DNA of 64,000 nt, taken from the NCBI RefSeq assembly GCF_019343195.1, contig NZ_RPHB01000007.1, positions 186,001 through 250,000 on the forward strand, given 5' to 3'. A program made the translations under genes and the position numbers. Below the pieces are notes generated by a model. It did no database searches, was not told the DNA's origin, and saw only the letters and a list, made by a program, of their open reading frames with translations. This stretch comes from Arthrospiribacter ruber (GTDB taxonomy: Bacteria; Bacteroidota; Bacteroidia; Cytophagales; Cyclobacteriaceae). Of the stretch, positions 27,737 to 36,530 are shown one piece after another (position 1 is the first letter of the stretch; each line of letters starts with the position of its first letter).

Positions 27737-28300
27737 ATGAAAAAAATCTTTACAATTCTATTTGTCCTTATCTCTTATTGTGGCATAGCCCAAGAAAAAC
27801 CGGGAAATCAACTCTTTTGGGAAAATCTTAAAAAGCATTGTGGAAAAGCATACGAAGGAGAGTTGATGACTCCTTCAGAAAACGATCCTTTTTCAGGCAA
27901 AAAACTCATCATGCACGTAGTGGATTGCGGGGATGGTTTTATCCACATTCCCTTTTTTGTAGGAGATGACAAATCCCGGACTTGGGTTTTGACACAGGAA
28001 AACGGACTGATAAAACTCAAGCATGATCACCGGCATGAGGACGGTTCAGAGGATGAGGTGACCCAATACGGCGGAATCAGCTCCAATACAGGAATGGAAA
28101 AAATCCAGTTCTTCCCTGCTGACCAGGAAACTACAGACCTGATTCCTTATGCGGCCAACAATGTATGGTGGATCACCTTGGATGATGACTCATTTACCTA
28201 CAACCTCAGAAGAATCGGTAGCGAAAGGTTTTTCTCTGTCAAATTTGACCTGAGCAAAGAAGTCGAAAGCCCTGGGCCGGCATGGGGGTGGGAAAATTAA
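27737..28300 (+). CDS. Secreted protein of unknown function
   Basis: 187 residues with a clean signal peptide (MKKIFTILFVLISYCGIAQ). The mature part starts LFWENLKKHCGKAYEGEL and includes HVVDCGDGFIHIPF, DKSRTWVLTQENGLIKLKHDHRHEDGSED and DLIPYAANNVWWITLDDDSFTYNLRRIGSERFFSVKFDL. Two cysteines (CGKAYEG, VVDCGDG) could form a disulfide, and the KHDHRHEDG cluster could bind metal. I do not recognise a characterised family. The repeat-rich spacer 28301-29014 follows directly. Confidence 0.75.
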   Translation: MKKIFTILFVLISYCGIAQEKPGNQLFWENLKKHCGKAYEGELMTPSENDPFSGKKLIMHVVDCGDGFIHIPFFVGDDKSRTWVLTQENGLIKLKHDHRHEDGSEDEVTQYGGISSNTGMEKIQFFPADQETTDLIPYAANNVWWITLDDDSFTYNLRRIGSERFFSVKFDLSKEVESPGPAWGWEN

Positions 28301-28548
28301 TGGATACTGATGGATATTGGTGGATATTAAGATATTAATTGAAACAAAGTTGAAACTGGAGCTTTGGCGGAAGTCCCGAGAGCGAAGCGATTCGGGATAG
28401 GGGTTGTGGATATTGATGGATATTAATAGATATTGAGATATTCCTTAGGTTGAAATAAAGTGGAAATATGGTAGAAATATAGTTGATATATCATTGAAAC
28501 TGGAGCTTTGGCGAAAGTCCCGAGAGCGAAGCGATTCGGGATAGGGTG
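28301..28548 (+). repeat. Dispersed GATATT-rich repeat, copy 2, with tandem 52-bp hairpin units
   Basis: This is the inverted-orientation counterpart of 8792-8979: GGATACTGATGGATATTGG, GAGATATTCCTTAG, GAAATAAAGTGGAAATAT and GAAACTGGAGCTTTGGCG occur in the same order. Two 52-bp direct repeats, 28352-28403 and 28496-28547, differ by about one base; each ends with the stem-forming TCCCGA ... TCGGGA around GAGCGAAGCGAT. It begins right after the stop codon of the preceding gene. Confidence 0.85.
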
Positions 28549-29014
28549 AGAAAAGGAGGAAGCCTGTCCGACTGGTCATCCAGGCGGGGATGAGAGATTA
28601 AGGATGAGGGAGGAAAGTGCGATCTTTCTTTTGAAGCACCTTCTTCCCACTCTTGGACTTAGTCCTCCACATGAAAATTCCCAAGCCCTGTAAGGGCGTA
28701 GATGTTATAGCCCAGGGTTTTAACCCTGGGTTTAGAAATTTGATGTTGATTTTTGTTTTTGGCCGAGGGATGGTCAAAAGTGAATAAGGCTTATCGCCAA
28801 AAACAGGGAAGGGAAAGGGTTATTGATTTAGGATTTATCACAATTATTTGTGTCAGCAAAGTATCTGTGTTCATCTGTGTAAATCGGTGGTTGTAAAAGA
28901 TACTGATGGATATTGGTAGATATTGGATATTTGGATACCTGATTTCAAGAGTCAATTAATTTAGTAGCTATGAATGCAGATAATTATATAGATTTATATT
29001 GAAAAAACCCTCCT
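28549..29014. other. Gene-free repeat-rich spacer
   Basis: The spacer holds a REP-like segment at ~28690-28735 (CCCTGTAAGGGC, then CCCAGGGTTTTAACCCTGGG), a partial GATATT-family copy at 28897-28935, and a possible -7 box TAGATTTA (28989-28996) for the next gene. No coding potential is visible. Confidence 0.6.
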
Positions 29015-29947
29015 ATGAAAAAAATATCCACATTGATTCTGGCCCTGATCATTTTCCAGGTGAATGCCCAACAAAGGAATTTGGCAGAAAAACTGGGCTA
29101 TGGCCCAAATGACAAATTACTTATCATTCATGCAGATGATATAGGTCTGGCCCATTCTGAAAATATCGCCACAGTGGCAGCTATGAAAAATGGTGTCGTC
29201 AACTCTACCAGCATCATGATGCCAAGCCCTTGGGCGACAGAGGTGGCTGAACTCGTCAAGGACATGCCCGATATTGACTTAGGAGTACATATCACGCTTA
29301 CCGACGAGTGGTTCAACTACCGTTGGGGTCCAATAAGCAGCAAATCAGAAGTTCCGGGATTGGTCGGGAAAGACGGCCACTTTCATTTTGATTGTGCTTC
29401 TGTAGCCAAAAATGCAAGCCCAGAAGAAGTGGAAAAAGAAATCAGGGCACAGATTGAGGCGGCTTTGGCATTGGGCCTGAAACCCACCCATCTGGATGCC
29501 CACATGGGCTGCGTATTTTATGGAAGACCGGAATATGTGGCCTCTTATCTGCGGCTGGCACAGGAATTTGACATTCCTGCCATGATGGTCAATGAGCTTT
29601 TTGAGGGTGTAGTGCTGCCCAATAAAGGGCTTTTTGAAGGTATAGACCTAGAAAAAGTAAAAATCATTGACAAAGTAATCATAGGCAGCCCTGAAGTCTA
29701 TGATGGAATTGGACTGGCTTCCTTTTATACCGAATCACTTCAAAATCTTGAACCAGGAGTAAATGTTCTCCTCATTCATGTAGCTTATGATGATGAAGAA
29801 ATGAGAGCAGTCACTACCCGTTTTGACCACTGGCACTCCAAATGGAGACAGCAGGATTTTGACTTTTTCACCAGCGAAAAAGCCAAAAAGCTACTGGAAG
29901 AACAAAATATAAAGCTGGTCACTTGGAGAGAAATTGGAAAATTATGA
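29015..29947 (+). CDS. Secreted YdjC/ChbG-type carbohydrate deacetylase
   Basis: 310 residues with a signal peptide (ISTLILALIIFQVNAQ). The YdjC fold is marked by LLIIHADDIGLAHSENIATVAAM (metal-binding Asp pair), GVHITLTDEWFNYRW (metal His) and the second histidine motif PTHLDAHMG. These enzymes remove acetyl groups from N-acetylated sugars such as chitin or other oligosaccharides. The leading signal peptide points to periplasmic action. The family's usual length is 250-320. The following lipoprotein gene starts 37 nt after the stop codon and is probably in the same unit. Confidence 0.9.
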   Translation: MKKISTLILALIIFQVNAQQRNLAEKLGYGPNDKLLIIHADDIGLAHSENIATVAAMKNGVVNSTSIMMPSPWATEVAELVKDMPDIDLGVHITLTDEWFNYRWGPISSKSEVPGLVGKDGHFHFDCASVAKNASPEEVEKEIRAQIEAALALGLKPTHLDAHMGCVFYGRPEYVASYLRLAQEFDIPAMMVNELFEGVVLPNKGLFEGIDLEKVKIIDKVIIGSPEVYDGIGLASFYTESLQNLEPGVNVLLIHVAYDDEEMRAVTTRFDHWHSKWRQQDFDFFTSEKAKKLLEEQNIKLVTWREIGKL

Positions 29948-29984
29948 TCCAGCACCCTATATTCGTGCCAAAAGTAATAATCCT

Positions 29985-30578
29985 ATGATGCGTACTAAGC
30001 CAACATTCTATGGTCTTCTCCTAATATTGACAGGACTTATTGTATTGACCTCCTGTGAGGACAATTGTTCTCCGACCAAATATGATATCCAGGCTATCAC
30101 TATCGCGCCAAAAATCCTAAATGTAGAAGACTTGGATGCGCTTAACTGGAACAATGATCTTGAATTACCTGTAAACAACCTTGCTGTACAGATCAATATG
30201 AATAAGGTTATTGCTATCAATCCCAATGACAGTGATGACTGTTTTCCTAAATACTTTATCAATAATAGAGTCAGGAATATCAGGCTCATGAGCAATCAGG
30301 GTTTCATTTCTTCACATCCAGCAGGGGAAGACCTCTTCACCATTTCAGCATTCACTTTTGATGGACGGAATTTTATAGAAAAAGAAGACTTCCTCTCCAG
30401 TTTTGTAAATGAGTCCAATTTTAGCCGCTATTATTTTGTATTCAATAGAAATCCAGAACTTCAGGGAGTCCACAGGCTCGTAATGTACATGGACTTTGAA
30501 GATGGCAGTAGCATTGAGTCAAATGCCATTGAGGTGCTGATAACACCCATCGATACATCAAACCCTCAGCCGGATTAA
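29985..30578 (+). CDS. Lipoprotein of unknown function
   Basis: About 197 residues from the ATG at 29985; an upstream in-frame ATG at 29934 would overlap the previous gene by 14 nt and spoil the signal sequence. The lipoprotein signal is MMRTKPTFYGLLLILTGLIVLTSC with the acylated Cys followed by EDNCSPTK. The rest looks beta-rich (DLELPVNNLAVQINMN, RYYFVFNRNPELQG, RLVMYMDFEDGSS) and ends with a Pro/Asp tail. The pattern is common in Bacteroidota lipoproteins but I cannot name a family. A terminator lies right after. Confidence 0.75.
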   Translation: MMRTKPTFYGLLLILTGLIVLTSCEDNCSPTKYDIQAITIAPKILNVEDLDALNWNNDLELPVNNLAVQINMNKVIAINPNDSDDCFPKYFINNRVRNIRLMSNQGFISSHPAGEDLFTISAFTFDGRNFIEKEDFLSSFVNESNFSRYYFVFNRNPELQGVHRLVMYMDFEDGSSIESNAIEVLITPIDTSNPQPD

Positions 30579-30611
30579 AAAAACGGAGCTCTTTTAAGGG
30601 CTCCGTTTTTT
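30578..30611 (+). terminator. Rho-independent terminator
   Basis: A6-CGGAGC and GCTCCG-T6 pair around a 10-nt loop, starting at the stop codon of the preceding lipoprotein gene. Confidence 0.85.
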
Positions 30612-30672
30612 ATTTTTAAAAAATCGGGAACAAGGCAATTCCGACATTTTTATCAAATTTGGAAAAAGGCCC

Positions 30673-30680
30673 TAAATTTG
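30673..30680 (+). promoter_or_regulatory. Predicted -7 box of the glycosidase gene
   Basis: TAAATTTG is a perfect TAnnTTTG match located 26 nt before the ATG at 30707. A weak TTTT at 30647-30650 is a possible -33 element. Confidence 0.45.
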
Positions 30681-30706
30681 CCCAGATTCCCTAAACCATT
30701 ATAACA

Positions 30707-33094
30707 ATGAAGCTGAATCCCCAATACTTCCTGTTTATTTTTGTCGTTTTCATTTCTTGCCAAACAAAACCCTCAAAAGATCCACTTTCAGGTCTGGTGA
30801 ATGACCTGGACCAGATAGCCGGAAATGCAGAATACATCAATTCACCTTTTGTCACGGCCGGAGACAGGGTTTACATGGTAGGGCATCAAAACGGCACTTT
30901 CCCCGATCTGGGATTTCACGTAGAAGGAGAAATGGGAGGCATTTGGAATCATCCCATCAAGCTGATGGATGGCTTTACAGCAGCCATTATTTCCGGTAAT
31001 CAGGCTTATTGTCTGGATAAGGCCGATGAATTCATCAACTTTCCCGTGGCCAACAAACATGTATTTACAAGTTCCGTCCCTGATCTGGAAATCCAAAGGT
31101 TCCAGTTTGTGCCGGACGGCAAAGAGGGCATGGTAATAGAATTTGAAGTGAAAAACGTAGGTGACTCCAAAAAGTCCATCAATTTTGAATTTACCGGGTA
31201 CACCGACCTCATGCCTGCCTGGTTGGGCGAGCGTGTGGGAATGGAAGACCATGAGGATATCCTGACCTTCGACGAAAAAAGACAAGCTTGGATGGGAAAA
31301 GACGAAGGGAACGACTGGTACGTTCTTTTTGGCTCAGGCCAAACTGAAAGCCACTCCAAAGAGGCTTCTACCACCTGCCATTATTCCCCCCAGGGAAAAG
31401 GTAAGTCGGGAAAGCTGACGTATAACCTGAGTCTTTCACCCGGAAAATCGGAGGTTCTTACCTTTTTCATTTCAGGATCCTATCAATCAGAAGATGACGT
31501 CAAAAAAACCTATGATCTGCTCAAAGAACACGCTGAAACATACCTAAGAGACAAGATAAAGCACTATCAGCAAATAGCTGAAAAGGCAAAAATCACCATT
31601 CCTGACAAGGGCATGCAGAGGGCCTATGAGTGGGTCAAATACAATACAGAATGGTTGGTAAGGGATGTACCCGAAGTCGGTAGAGGCCTTGGTGCCGGCA
31701 TACCTGATTACCCGTGGTGGTTTGGTGTGGACAACGAGTACACCCTCAAAGGCGCCATTGCCACAGGAAGAAAAGATTTGGTCTACAGCACCATCGAACT
31801 TATCCACAAGCTATCGGGAAGTAATGGAAACGGTAGGGTTATCCATGAAGCCAGTACTACAGGTGTGATTTTCAATCCCGGCAACATCAACGAAACACCT
31901 CAGTTTGCTTCTTTGATCTGGACGGTTTATCAGTGGACAGGTGACAAGGAGTTTTTGGAAAAATATTACCCTTTTGTTCTCCAGGGAATGATCTGGCTGA
32001 TGGAGGAAAATGACGAAGATGGCAACCTTTTTCCGGATGGTTATGGTATGATGGAAATACATGGATTGGAATCAGAAATGATAGATGTCGCCGTGTACAC
32101 CCAAAAAGCTTTTGATGATGTCTCCAAAATGGCCGTAGTAATGGATGATGTGGAAAATGAAAAGAAATACAGAAACCTGGCCACAGAACTGAAGCAAAAA
32201 ATCAACGAAGAATTCTGGGTTGAAGAATTCAATTCCTACGCGGACTTTATCGGAACTGCTTCCGAGGCATTGACCATGATCGATGCTGCCATCATCAGGG
32301 CCGACACATTGGAAAAACCTTGGGCAGTAGAGGAATTGAAAGCAACGAGAAGAAAACTGCTTTCCTATCCCAGAAATAAGAAGGGAGGGTTTGTGATGTT
32401 CCACAATTGGGTAGTCAACACACCTATGGAAATGGGTATAGCGGATGAAGAAAAAGCCCTCAAGGCACTGGACAAAGGAAAAAGGTTTGTCAATCCATTT
32501 GGCGTCTTTGTCACAGGAATAGACAGGGATGATGCTTCAGAATATGAGGACGGCTCTTTTGCAGGAAGCAAAGTCTTTTCTTACACAGGCGCGGTGATGA
32601 CCCTTCCCACAGGAGTGCAGGCTGTGGCAGAAAATAATTATGGAAGGCCCGACGAAGCACTGGACTATCTGAAGCGCCTTACCCGTTCTTTTAGCTATGC
32701 CTTACCAGGATCTATATATGAGGTCTCCCCGGATTATGGCATGATGACCCAAGCATGGAACCTTTACGCTTATGCCGTTCCGATAGTAACCCAGTTCTTT
32801 GGGATTCAACCTGATGCCGGCAACAAAAAAATACACTTGCGCCCTATGCTTCCCACGTCTTGGGAGGAGGCAAAAATTGAAAATGTCACCGTAGGTGACA
32901 ATGAACTGGATCTTTCTTATCAAAAAAAGAATGGGAAGCTCCACACAGAAATAAATCTCAAATCAGGTGATTGGGAAGTCCATTTTGATACTTCTGAAGA
33001 TACAGTGATACTTAATGGAAAAGAGTCTGAAACCAATGACGGCATTATCGTGTTGACCGGAAAGAAAAACAAGCTTGAATTACCGCTTAAATAA
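30707..33094 (+). CDS. Six-hairpin glycoside hydrolase-like lipoprotein (amylo-alpha-1,6-glucosidase-like)
   Basis: 795 residues. The lipoprotein signal is LFIFVVFISC. Residues ~30-290 form a beta-sandwich domain (GTFPDLGFHVEGEMGGIWNHPIKLMDGF). From ~300 an (alpha/alpha)6 barrel follows: WVKYNTEWLVRD, GIPDYPWWFGVDNEYTLKGAIATG, WTVYQWTGDKEFLEKYYPFVLQGM, and NLFPDGYGMMEIHGLESEMIDVAVYTQKAF, where the acidic residues are candidate catalytic ones. The last ~80 residues are a beta domain. The layout resembles glycogen-debranching-type and related glycosidases acting on alpha-glucans or other oligosaccharides; the substrate is not certain. Surface or periplasmic location is likely. Confidence 0.8.
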   Translation: MKLNPQYFLFIFVVFISCQTKPSKDPLSGLVNDLDQIAGNAEYINSPFVTAGDRVYMVGHQNGTFPDLGFHVEGEMGGIWNHPIKLMDGFTAAIISGNQAYCLDKADEFINFPVANKHVFTSSVPDLEIQRFQFVPDGKEGMVIEFEVKNVGDSKKSINFEFTGYTDLMPAWLGERVGMEDHEDILTFDEKRQAWMGKDEGNDWYVLFGSGQTESHSKEASTTCHYSPQGKGKSGKLTYNLSLSPGKSEVLTFFISGSYQSEDDVKKTYDLLKEHAETYLRDKIKHYQQIAEKAKITIPDKGMQRAYEWVKYNTEWLVRDVPEVGRGLGAGIPDYPWWFGVDNEYTLKGAIATGRKDLVYSTIELIHKLSGSNGNGRVIHEASTTGVIFNPGNINETPQFASLIWTVYQWTGDKEFLEKYYPFVLQGMIWLMEENDEDGNLFPDGYGMMEIHGLESEMIDVAVYTQKAFDDVSKMAVVMDDVENEKKYRNLATELKQKINEEFWVEEFNSYADFIGTASEALTMIDAAIIRADTLEKPWAVEELKATRRKLLSYPRNKKGGFVMFHNWVVNTPMEMGIADEEKALKALDKGKRFVNPFGVFVTGIDRDDASEYEDGSFAGSKVFSYTGAVMTLPTGVQAVAENNYGRPDEALDYLKRLTRSFSYALPGSIYEVSPDYGMMTQAWNLYAYAVPIVTQFFGIQPDAGNKKIHLRPMLPTSWEEAKIENVTVGDNELDLSYQKKNGKLHTEINLKSGDWEVHFDTSEDTVILNGKESETNDGIIVLTGKKNKLELPLK

Positions 33095-33132
33095 TCTCTT
33101 TTACCAAGATGCGCAGCAAAGCATTGAATTTT

Positions 33133-33140
33133 TAAATTTG
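33133..33140 (+). promoter_or_regulatory. Predicted -7 box just upstream of membrane protein gene
   Basis: TAAATTTG, a perfect TAnnTTTG match, ends 8 nt before the ATG at 33149. No -33 box is obvious. Confidence 0.35.
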
Positions 33141-33148
33141 CAAATGAC

Positions 33149-33676
33149 ATGACAGCACACCATTCGAAAAAAACCGAAGAAGCTTTAAATAAAAGGCCAA
33201 AAATGAACATTTGGGACAGGGTGATAGAAATTTTGGGCTTTGCATCTCTTATTTTACTTTGGGCAATGACCTATTATTTTCAGCACGTAGGAGCTGATGC
33301 AGTTGCTCCGGATTACAATTTTTTTGAAAACCCAAGCGAATACTGGGCAAGCAACATGACTTATTCCATTCCTATCATTGCAACCATACTTTTTTTCGGT
33401 GTCACATTTTACAACCAAAAGCCAAGGATCAATGAATATACTATTCAAAACAATCCGGAGAAAGTAGAAGCACTCGTTCAGATAAATGCCAAACTGTGGA
33501 GATGGCTTAAGTTTAACCTGATCTTGATGTTTATACTTATCGAATACTTTTCATTCCATAGCGGCTCCGGTTTTGGAACAGGAGTACCCAAGTTTTTTAT
33601 AGTAGTTTTCCCGGTACTGCTATTTGCACCGATTGTCTATTTCTTCATGGAATTTGCCAAAACCCAACTGGATTAG
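33149..33676 (+). CDS. Multi-pass membrane protein of unknown function
   Basis: 175 residues with four hydrophobic segments: EILGFASLILLWAMTYYFQ (~27-46), SIPIIATILFFGVTFY (~75-90), FNLILMFILIEYFSF (~118-133) and FFIVVFPVLLFAPIVYFFMEF (~148-168). The soluble parts are short. The pattern is similar to DUF1648/SdpI-type small membrane proteins, but no diagnostic motif is clear. It is convergent with the DUF5916 gene, and a short copy of the AACCTG-family repeat fills the gap. Confidence 0.7.
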   Translation: MTAHHSKKTEEALNKRPKMNIWDRVIEILGFASLILLWAMTYYFQHVGADAVAPDYNFFENPSEYWASNMTYSIPIIATILFFGVTFYNQKPRINEYTIQNNPEKVEALVQINAKLWRWLKFNLILMFILIEYFSFHSGSGFGTGVPKFFIVVFPVLLFAPIVYFFMEFAKTQLD

Positions 33677-33755
33677 TCCTGCATTGTCAAGTTAAGTTTA
33701 AGGTTAAACCTGCGAGGTTTTTCTAGTCATTTTACAACCTGACATAGTAGGGTTA
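33672..33755 (+). repeat. AACCTGCCAGGTT-family repeat, short copy C
   Basis: About 84 bp lying between convergent genes. It keeps the outer ends of the long copies (TAGTCCTGCATTGTCA and TGACATAGTAGG) and GGTTTTTCTAGTCATTTTAC, but has a single core, AACCTGCGAGGTT, in place of the double-core middle. The core followed by TTTTTC could act as a terminator. Confidence 0.7.
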
Positions 33756-35966
33756 AATGTTCAACCAGTAATTGAGCTTCATCACTAGCGCCCTTTGCTT
33801 GGGAATAAAAGTGCCTGGGAAATAATTGTCGGTATAGACTACAAAAAGATCTGATACCGGCGCATACCTCCACTGCAGCCTGGTGTTGATGTTGATATTG
33901 TCGATCTGATTGTTGTATTGGAAGAAAGTAGTCCAGAACAAACTTCTGGTAAAGGTAAGGTCAATCCTAGGCCCTATCAAAAAGAGATCTGCATCATTCT
34001 GAGGTTCAGGCAAGCGGATATTGTTGTAGCTGAAGTTCATGGAAATATTGGCCAGATAACCCATCCTCCAGTTCATTGTTCCCTGCAGCGTACGGATACT
34101 TCCATTGAAATATTCTCCAATATCACCTCTGGCAGTTAAGAAAAAGGGATTTCTTGCATTGCCGAAGTACTGCACAGAGTAAAAAGTGTTACGGTAATCT
34201 GTTCCTGATTCCAGAGGTGTTCCGCCGGTTCTGGTCGGATCAAATCCGAAAAAAAGGTAAGTGTACCGGTTGTTGGCCAAAAAAGTAAGGGTAGAAAGAG
34301 ACTGAAACTGTATCCTATAGCTGAAAGTATGCAACTCATCAGTCACACCCAATTCCTCATTCCATAGTGTCTCTGTCTCCAAAATAGGCCCATGCCTGTT
34401 AATGATTCTGGATTTGGGAAAAAACTGATGCCCAAATCTTCCGGCAATTCTTTTGTAATCCCTTCTTGGGGTAAAGCCCACCTCCGGATTGAAGTTTTCC
34501 TGCACTTCAGAATAAGAAGCACTTAGAAGCCAATTGACATCATTGTAGTTCAACTGTGCATGGAGGGCACCTGAATTGTTTTTGTTTTCATATTCGAATG
34601 TCCTGTGATAAAAAAGCTTCCCCGTCCATCTGTTGTCAGCAGATGCCAGATTATAATCCAGTCCGGCAAGCCTGTTATAGCGTGTCCTGTCGACCACAGG
34701 AAATCCAGCCTCTGGATTCATGGTTTCCTGATTTACCATGATGACACCTACATTTGATCTGGTAAAAACTTTTTTCTGAAGTGCAGCCACCGAAAAGTTT
34801 CTCCCCAAAATGCCCATCTCAGGATCTGATGCGGTCTGCATATTCATAAGTCCGACCCTCCAGTCTTCATTGAGCTTACCGGAGAGCCTACTTCCAAAGA
34901 GGATTTGATTTTGCACATTTTGGCCTGTCCTTTCATCTCTGGCCACGCCTATTCTCCTAGAAAAGAAAGGCCTTATACCAGCTGTACCGAAATCTGCGAA
35001 CAGGTCTGCGTTTTCAAGAAAGAATTGCCTCTGTTCGGGAAAAAAGATTTCAAAGCGGTCCAGGTTGGTCACCTGCTGATCTACTTCCACTTGGGAAAAG
35101 TCCGGATTGATGGTCAAGTCCAGATTAAGGGCCGGTCCCATCCCTATTTTCGCATCTCCTCCAAAGGCAGGTCTAGGTGGATTGCCGGTTTCGGCCAAAA
35201 AATCCCTATCAGTAGCCATCGCAGCATAAGGGATGATAGAAATATTGGAGGTTTCTTTCCTTAAAGGCTCTTCAAAAAGCAGTTTTCTGGAAAAAGCCAA
35301 TGAAATCATGGAAAAATTTCTAGGGATCGGACTCCAGGTACTTCTCTCATTGTATTTGGAATCAATCCGGTAAAAATTCACATTCCAGTTGACTGCGCCA
35401 TCCTGGTACCTCAGCGTAGAAAAGGGAATAGCTGCTTCTACCACCCAATAGTCTTCATAGATCTTGGCCGTAGAATACCACTTGTTGTCCCAGGCAAGGT
35501 TGAGGTCAGATGGGATCATGCCACCGTTTGCTATCAAGGACTCTCTCTGTACGCCATAGGGATTGACACCAAACTGAAATGCATTGGTTTTGTCATTGAA
35601 GGTATCAAATATAAAAGAAACGCCATCATTTTGCTCTCCCCTGTAGTCTCTTCTCAGTGAGGTAGACACATACTTTTCCCTTGGTCCGAGATTATACATG
35701 ACAGCCGCGACATAGAGAAACTTATCATCAAAGGCCACCTTGATTTTGGTCTGTGCTTTGGCTGAAGAAGTGTCTGAAGGGAAATATTGAGTAAAATCTT
35801 CGGCCCACCCTTCTTCTTCCAGCCAGACTTCTTCATCCAGTTCACCATCCAAAGTAATGGGGTAATCGATCTTTCTGGCCACCACACCATCAAGTGCTTG
35901 CTTTCCTACCTGACCAAATGCAGTAAAGGTTAACCCGAAGAAGACCAGAAAAACTAAAACTCTCAT
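33753..35966 (-). CDS. DUF5916 protein with N-terminal CBM9-like domain
   Basis: 737 residues with a signal peptide (VLVFLVFFGLTFTAFGQ). The N-terminal ~200 residues match the CBM9-like carbohydrate-binding fold (ITLDGELDEEVWLEEEGWAEDFTQY ... YVAAVMYNLG ... WVVEAAIPFSTLRY). The remainder has the DUF5916 pattern (GPALNLDLTINPDFSQVEVDQQVTNLDRFEIFFPEQRQFFLENADLF) and a long series of barrel-like strands ending MKLNYWLNI, so it is probably an outer-membrane beta-barrel. Family members are common in Bacteroidota; their role is not established. Confidence 0.88.
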   Translation of the reverse strand: MRVLVFLVFFGLTFTAFGQVGKQALDGVVARKIDYPITLDGELDEEVWLEEEGWAEDFTQYFPSDTSSAKAQTKIKVAFDDKFLYVAAVMYNLGPREKYVSTSLRRDYRGEQNDGVSFIFDTFNDKTNAFQFGVNPYGVQRESLIANGGMIPSDLNLAWDNKWYSTAKIYEDYWVVEAAIPFSTLRYQDGAVNWNVNFYRIDSKYNERSTWSPIPRNFSMISLAFSRKLLFEEPLRKETSNISIIPYAAMATDRDFLAETGNPPRPAFGGDAKIGMGPALNLDLTINPDFSQVEVDQQVTNLDRFEIFFPEQRQFFLENADLFADFGTAGIRPFFSRRIGVARDERTGQNVQNQILFGSRLSGKLNEDWRVGLMNMQTASDPEMGILGRNFSVAALQKKVFTRSNVGVIMVNQETMNPEAGFPVVDRTRYNRLAGLDYNLASADNRWTGKLFYHRTFEYENKNNSGALHAQLNYNDVNWLLSASYSEVQENFNPEVGFTPRRDYKRIAGRFGHQFFPKSRIINRHGPILETETLWNEELGVTDELHTFSYRIQFQSLSTLTFLANNRYTYLFFGFDPTRTGGTPLESGTDYRNTFYSVQYFGNARNPFFLTARGDIGEYFNGSIRTLQGTMNWRMGYLANISMNFSYNNIRLPEPQNDADLFLIGPRIDLTFTRSLFWTTFFQYNNQIDNININTRLQWRYAPVSDLFVVYTDNYFPGTFIPKQRALVMKLNYWLNI

Positions 35967-36096
35967 TATTTACCTATTGCGGGTAAATTTGGTGAAAGAA
36001 GAAGATTTAAAAAGAGGGATTTATATCAGAGGTAAAATTTTGTTACGGTATATAAAATACGCTTTGATTTCGGGAAAAATACTTAGTAAAGAAATA

Positions 36097-36519
36097 TCAT
36101 TCTCCAAAAGCGGTCAGCACCAAAGATCGGGAACCACCATAATCCCTAAACTCACAGAGATAAACTCCCTGCCAGGTACCCAAGGCCAACTTGCCTGAAA
36201 TAATGGGAATCTGCACGCTTGATCCAAAGATGCTGCTTTTGATATGGGCAGGCATGTCATCAGGACCTTCATAGGTATGGATAAACTTGGAATAGTCCTC
36301 AGGAACCAAGTCATTGATAAAGGATTCGAAATCTTTTCTTACAGTAGGATCTGCATTCTCATTGATGGTCAGTCCGGCAGAAGTATGCTGGATAAACACC
36401 TGCAACATGCCCTTGTTGATGGACCTGATCTCGGGAATGGCCTCCACTAGCTGATCGGTAATCAGGTGAAATCCTCTTGGATACGCCCTTAGTTTTACTT
36501 TTTCCTGAATGATTTTCAT
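36097..36519 (-). CDS. yjbQ: YjbQ family protein (UPF0047)
   Basis: 140 residues, the standard length. Family signatures are IQHTSAGLTINENADP, YEGPDDMPAHIKSS and GTWQGVYLCEFRDYGG; the histidines of HTSAG and the PAH segment form the conserved pocket. Homologues have weak thiamine-phosphate synthase activity, with an uncertain physiological role. Cytosolic. It ends ~130 nt past the start of the DUF5916 gene on the same strand; radA follows with an 11-nt gap. Confidence 0.93.
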   Translation of the reverse strand: MKIIQEKVKLRAYPRGFHLITDQLVEAIPEIRSINKGMLQVFIQHTSAGLTINENADPTVRKDFESFINDLVPEDYSKFIHTYEGPDDMPAHIKSSIFGSSVQIPIISGKLALGTWQGVYLCEFRDYGGSRSLVLTAFGE

Positions 36520-36530
36520 ACCTATCCTGA

